64,000 nt of DNA from Diphasiastrum complanatum. Its lineage: Eukaryota; Streptophyta; Lycopodiopsida; Lycopodiales; Lycopodiaceae. Below are positions 63,480 to 64,000 of this stretch, piece by piece; position 1 is the stretch's first letter, and each line of letters starts with the position of its first letter. The DNA lies in NCBI GenBank assembly GCA_029204225.1, contig CM055101.1, positions 7,543,710 to 7,607,709 on the forward strand. The letters are read 5' to 3'. The position numbers were made by a program, and so were the translations under genes. The notes under the pieces are model-generated. The model was not told where the DNA came from. It did no database searches and saw only the letters and a list, made by a program, of their open reading frames with translations.

Positions 63480-64000
63480 ATCAGACATACCTTCCAAAAA
63501 ACCATTATTTTGCACTGATTTTGAAGAAGCCAACAATGTTCTGAACGTGGGAGCGGCTTGGGAGAGTGAGCAGCACAATATAACTCTTCCTATCAAGCAC
63601 AAACTCTTTGGAGAAGAAGCTGCTGTTGTAGATGGAGGATCGGGTGTCAACCTTATCTCCACTACTTTGTATGAGAAGTGGAATCTACAAGGCCTGAAAG
63701 CTGCCAAGTTCGCCATCAAACTGGCTGATTAATCATGTGTGCGGCCAAACGGGATTGTAGAAGACATTCAAGTCAAGAAAGCGGGGGGACAATTTGTCAT
63801 CACATTTATGGTGATGGACATTCCTGTAACACCCATTGCCTATCGAGTTTTGTTGGGATGACCTTGGTTATGAATTGCACAAGTAGTTCATGATTGGGGG
63901 ACCGGCAAAATCACATTTGAGAACAGAGAGCGGGCAGTAAAGGTGGATCCCTCCACATGGGCGGTGAAGCCTGTACCACCCAAAGCTGATGACACTTCTT
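63469..64000 (+). pseudogene. Gypsy aspartic protease, runs off window
   Basis: The third frame starts in NIESDIPSKKPLFCTDFEEA and passes to HKLFGEEAAVVDGGSGVNLI, the retropepsin active site with DGGSG in place of D-S/T-G-A. Then come LYEKWNLQGLKAAKFAIKLA, FVITFMVMDIPVTPIAYRVL and LG*PWL, where a stop replaces the residue usually before PW, followed by VVHDWGTGKITFENRERAV. Stops at 63,730, 63,859 and 63,871 interrupt it. RT should follow to the right. Confidence 0.8.

Noticed and set aside
1-64000. CRISPR array, operon or other prokaryotic system
   Set aside because: Content is eukaryotic plant-type LTR retrotransposons throughout. No spaced identical repeats of CRISPR form.

Overview
The window looks like nuclear DNA of a land plant with a large, repeat-rich genome. 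It is AT-rich and holds many Ty1/copia and Ty3/gypsy LTR retrotransposons. Most copia-type elements with a visible primer-binding site use the initiator-Met tRNA signature TGGTATCAGAGC. I see no convincing ordinary host gene, no rRNA gene, no functional tRNA gene and no CRISPR array. The lineage (angiosperm, gymnosperm, fern or moss) cannot be fixed from the sequence.

Layout, left to right. 1-2.4 kb: minus-strand, deleted copia derivative (copy C). 2.4-5.6 kb: non-coding, with a 21-bp minisatellite. 5.6-11.1 kb: complete but defective copia element with TSD ctatc. 11.1-14.7 kb: a diverged direct repeat, a gypsy-type gag relic and a copia-type zinc-knuckle/protease relic. 14.7-24.7 kb: a minus-strand long-LTR element (TSD ctaac) inserted into that copia relic. 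Inside it, at 17,018-23,330, lies an intact copia element with a 1,326-residue Gag-Pol ORF, identical 862-bp LTRs and TSD cctag. 24.7-26.3 kb: the rest of the interrupted copia relic. 27.8-30.3 kb: a copia derivative (copy A) with an unusual ORF. 30.3-32.9 kb: a 5'-truncated copia element. 32.9-33.3 kb: a 391-bp TRIM whose LTRs contain a tRNA-like sequence. 34.1-38.6 kb: minus-strand copia with a very long leader. 39.2-41.8 kb: an LTR with a PBS, and a gypsy reverse transcriptase relic. 41.8-46.4 kb: unexplained ORF remnants and small copia fragments. 46.4-50.3 kb: minus-strand copia relic. 50.3-52.0 kb: copy B of the unusual derivative. 52.1-56.0 kb: minus-strand copia with TSD gtccc. 56-59 kb: AT-rich stretch without genes. 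59-60.6 kb: copia 5' LTR, leader and gag start, cut by the probable 5' LTR of a gypsy element whose gag and protease run off the right edge.

Only the 17.0-23.3 kb element appears capable of autonomous transposition. The others are defective and would need proteins supplied from elsewhere. The three points most worth checking are the TRIM with Pol III-like A and B boxes in its LTRs, the recurring copy A/B/C derivative with an ORF that lacks recognisable catalytic motifs, and a palindromic G-box block (CACACGTGTG) shared by the LTRs and leaders of several copia families.
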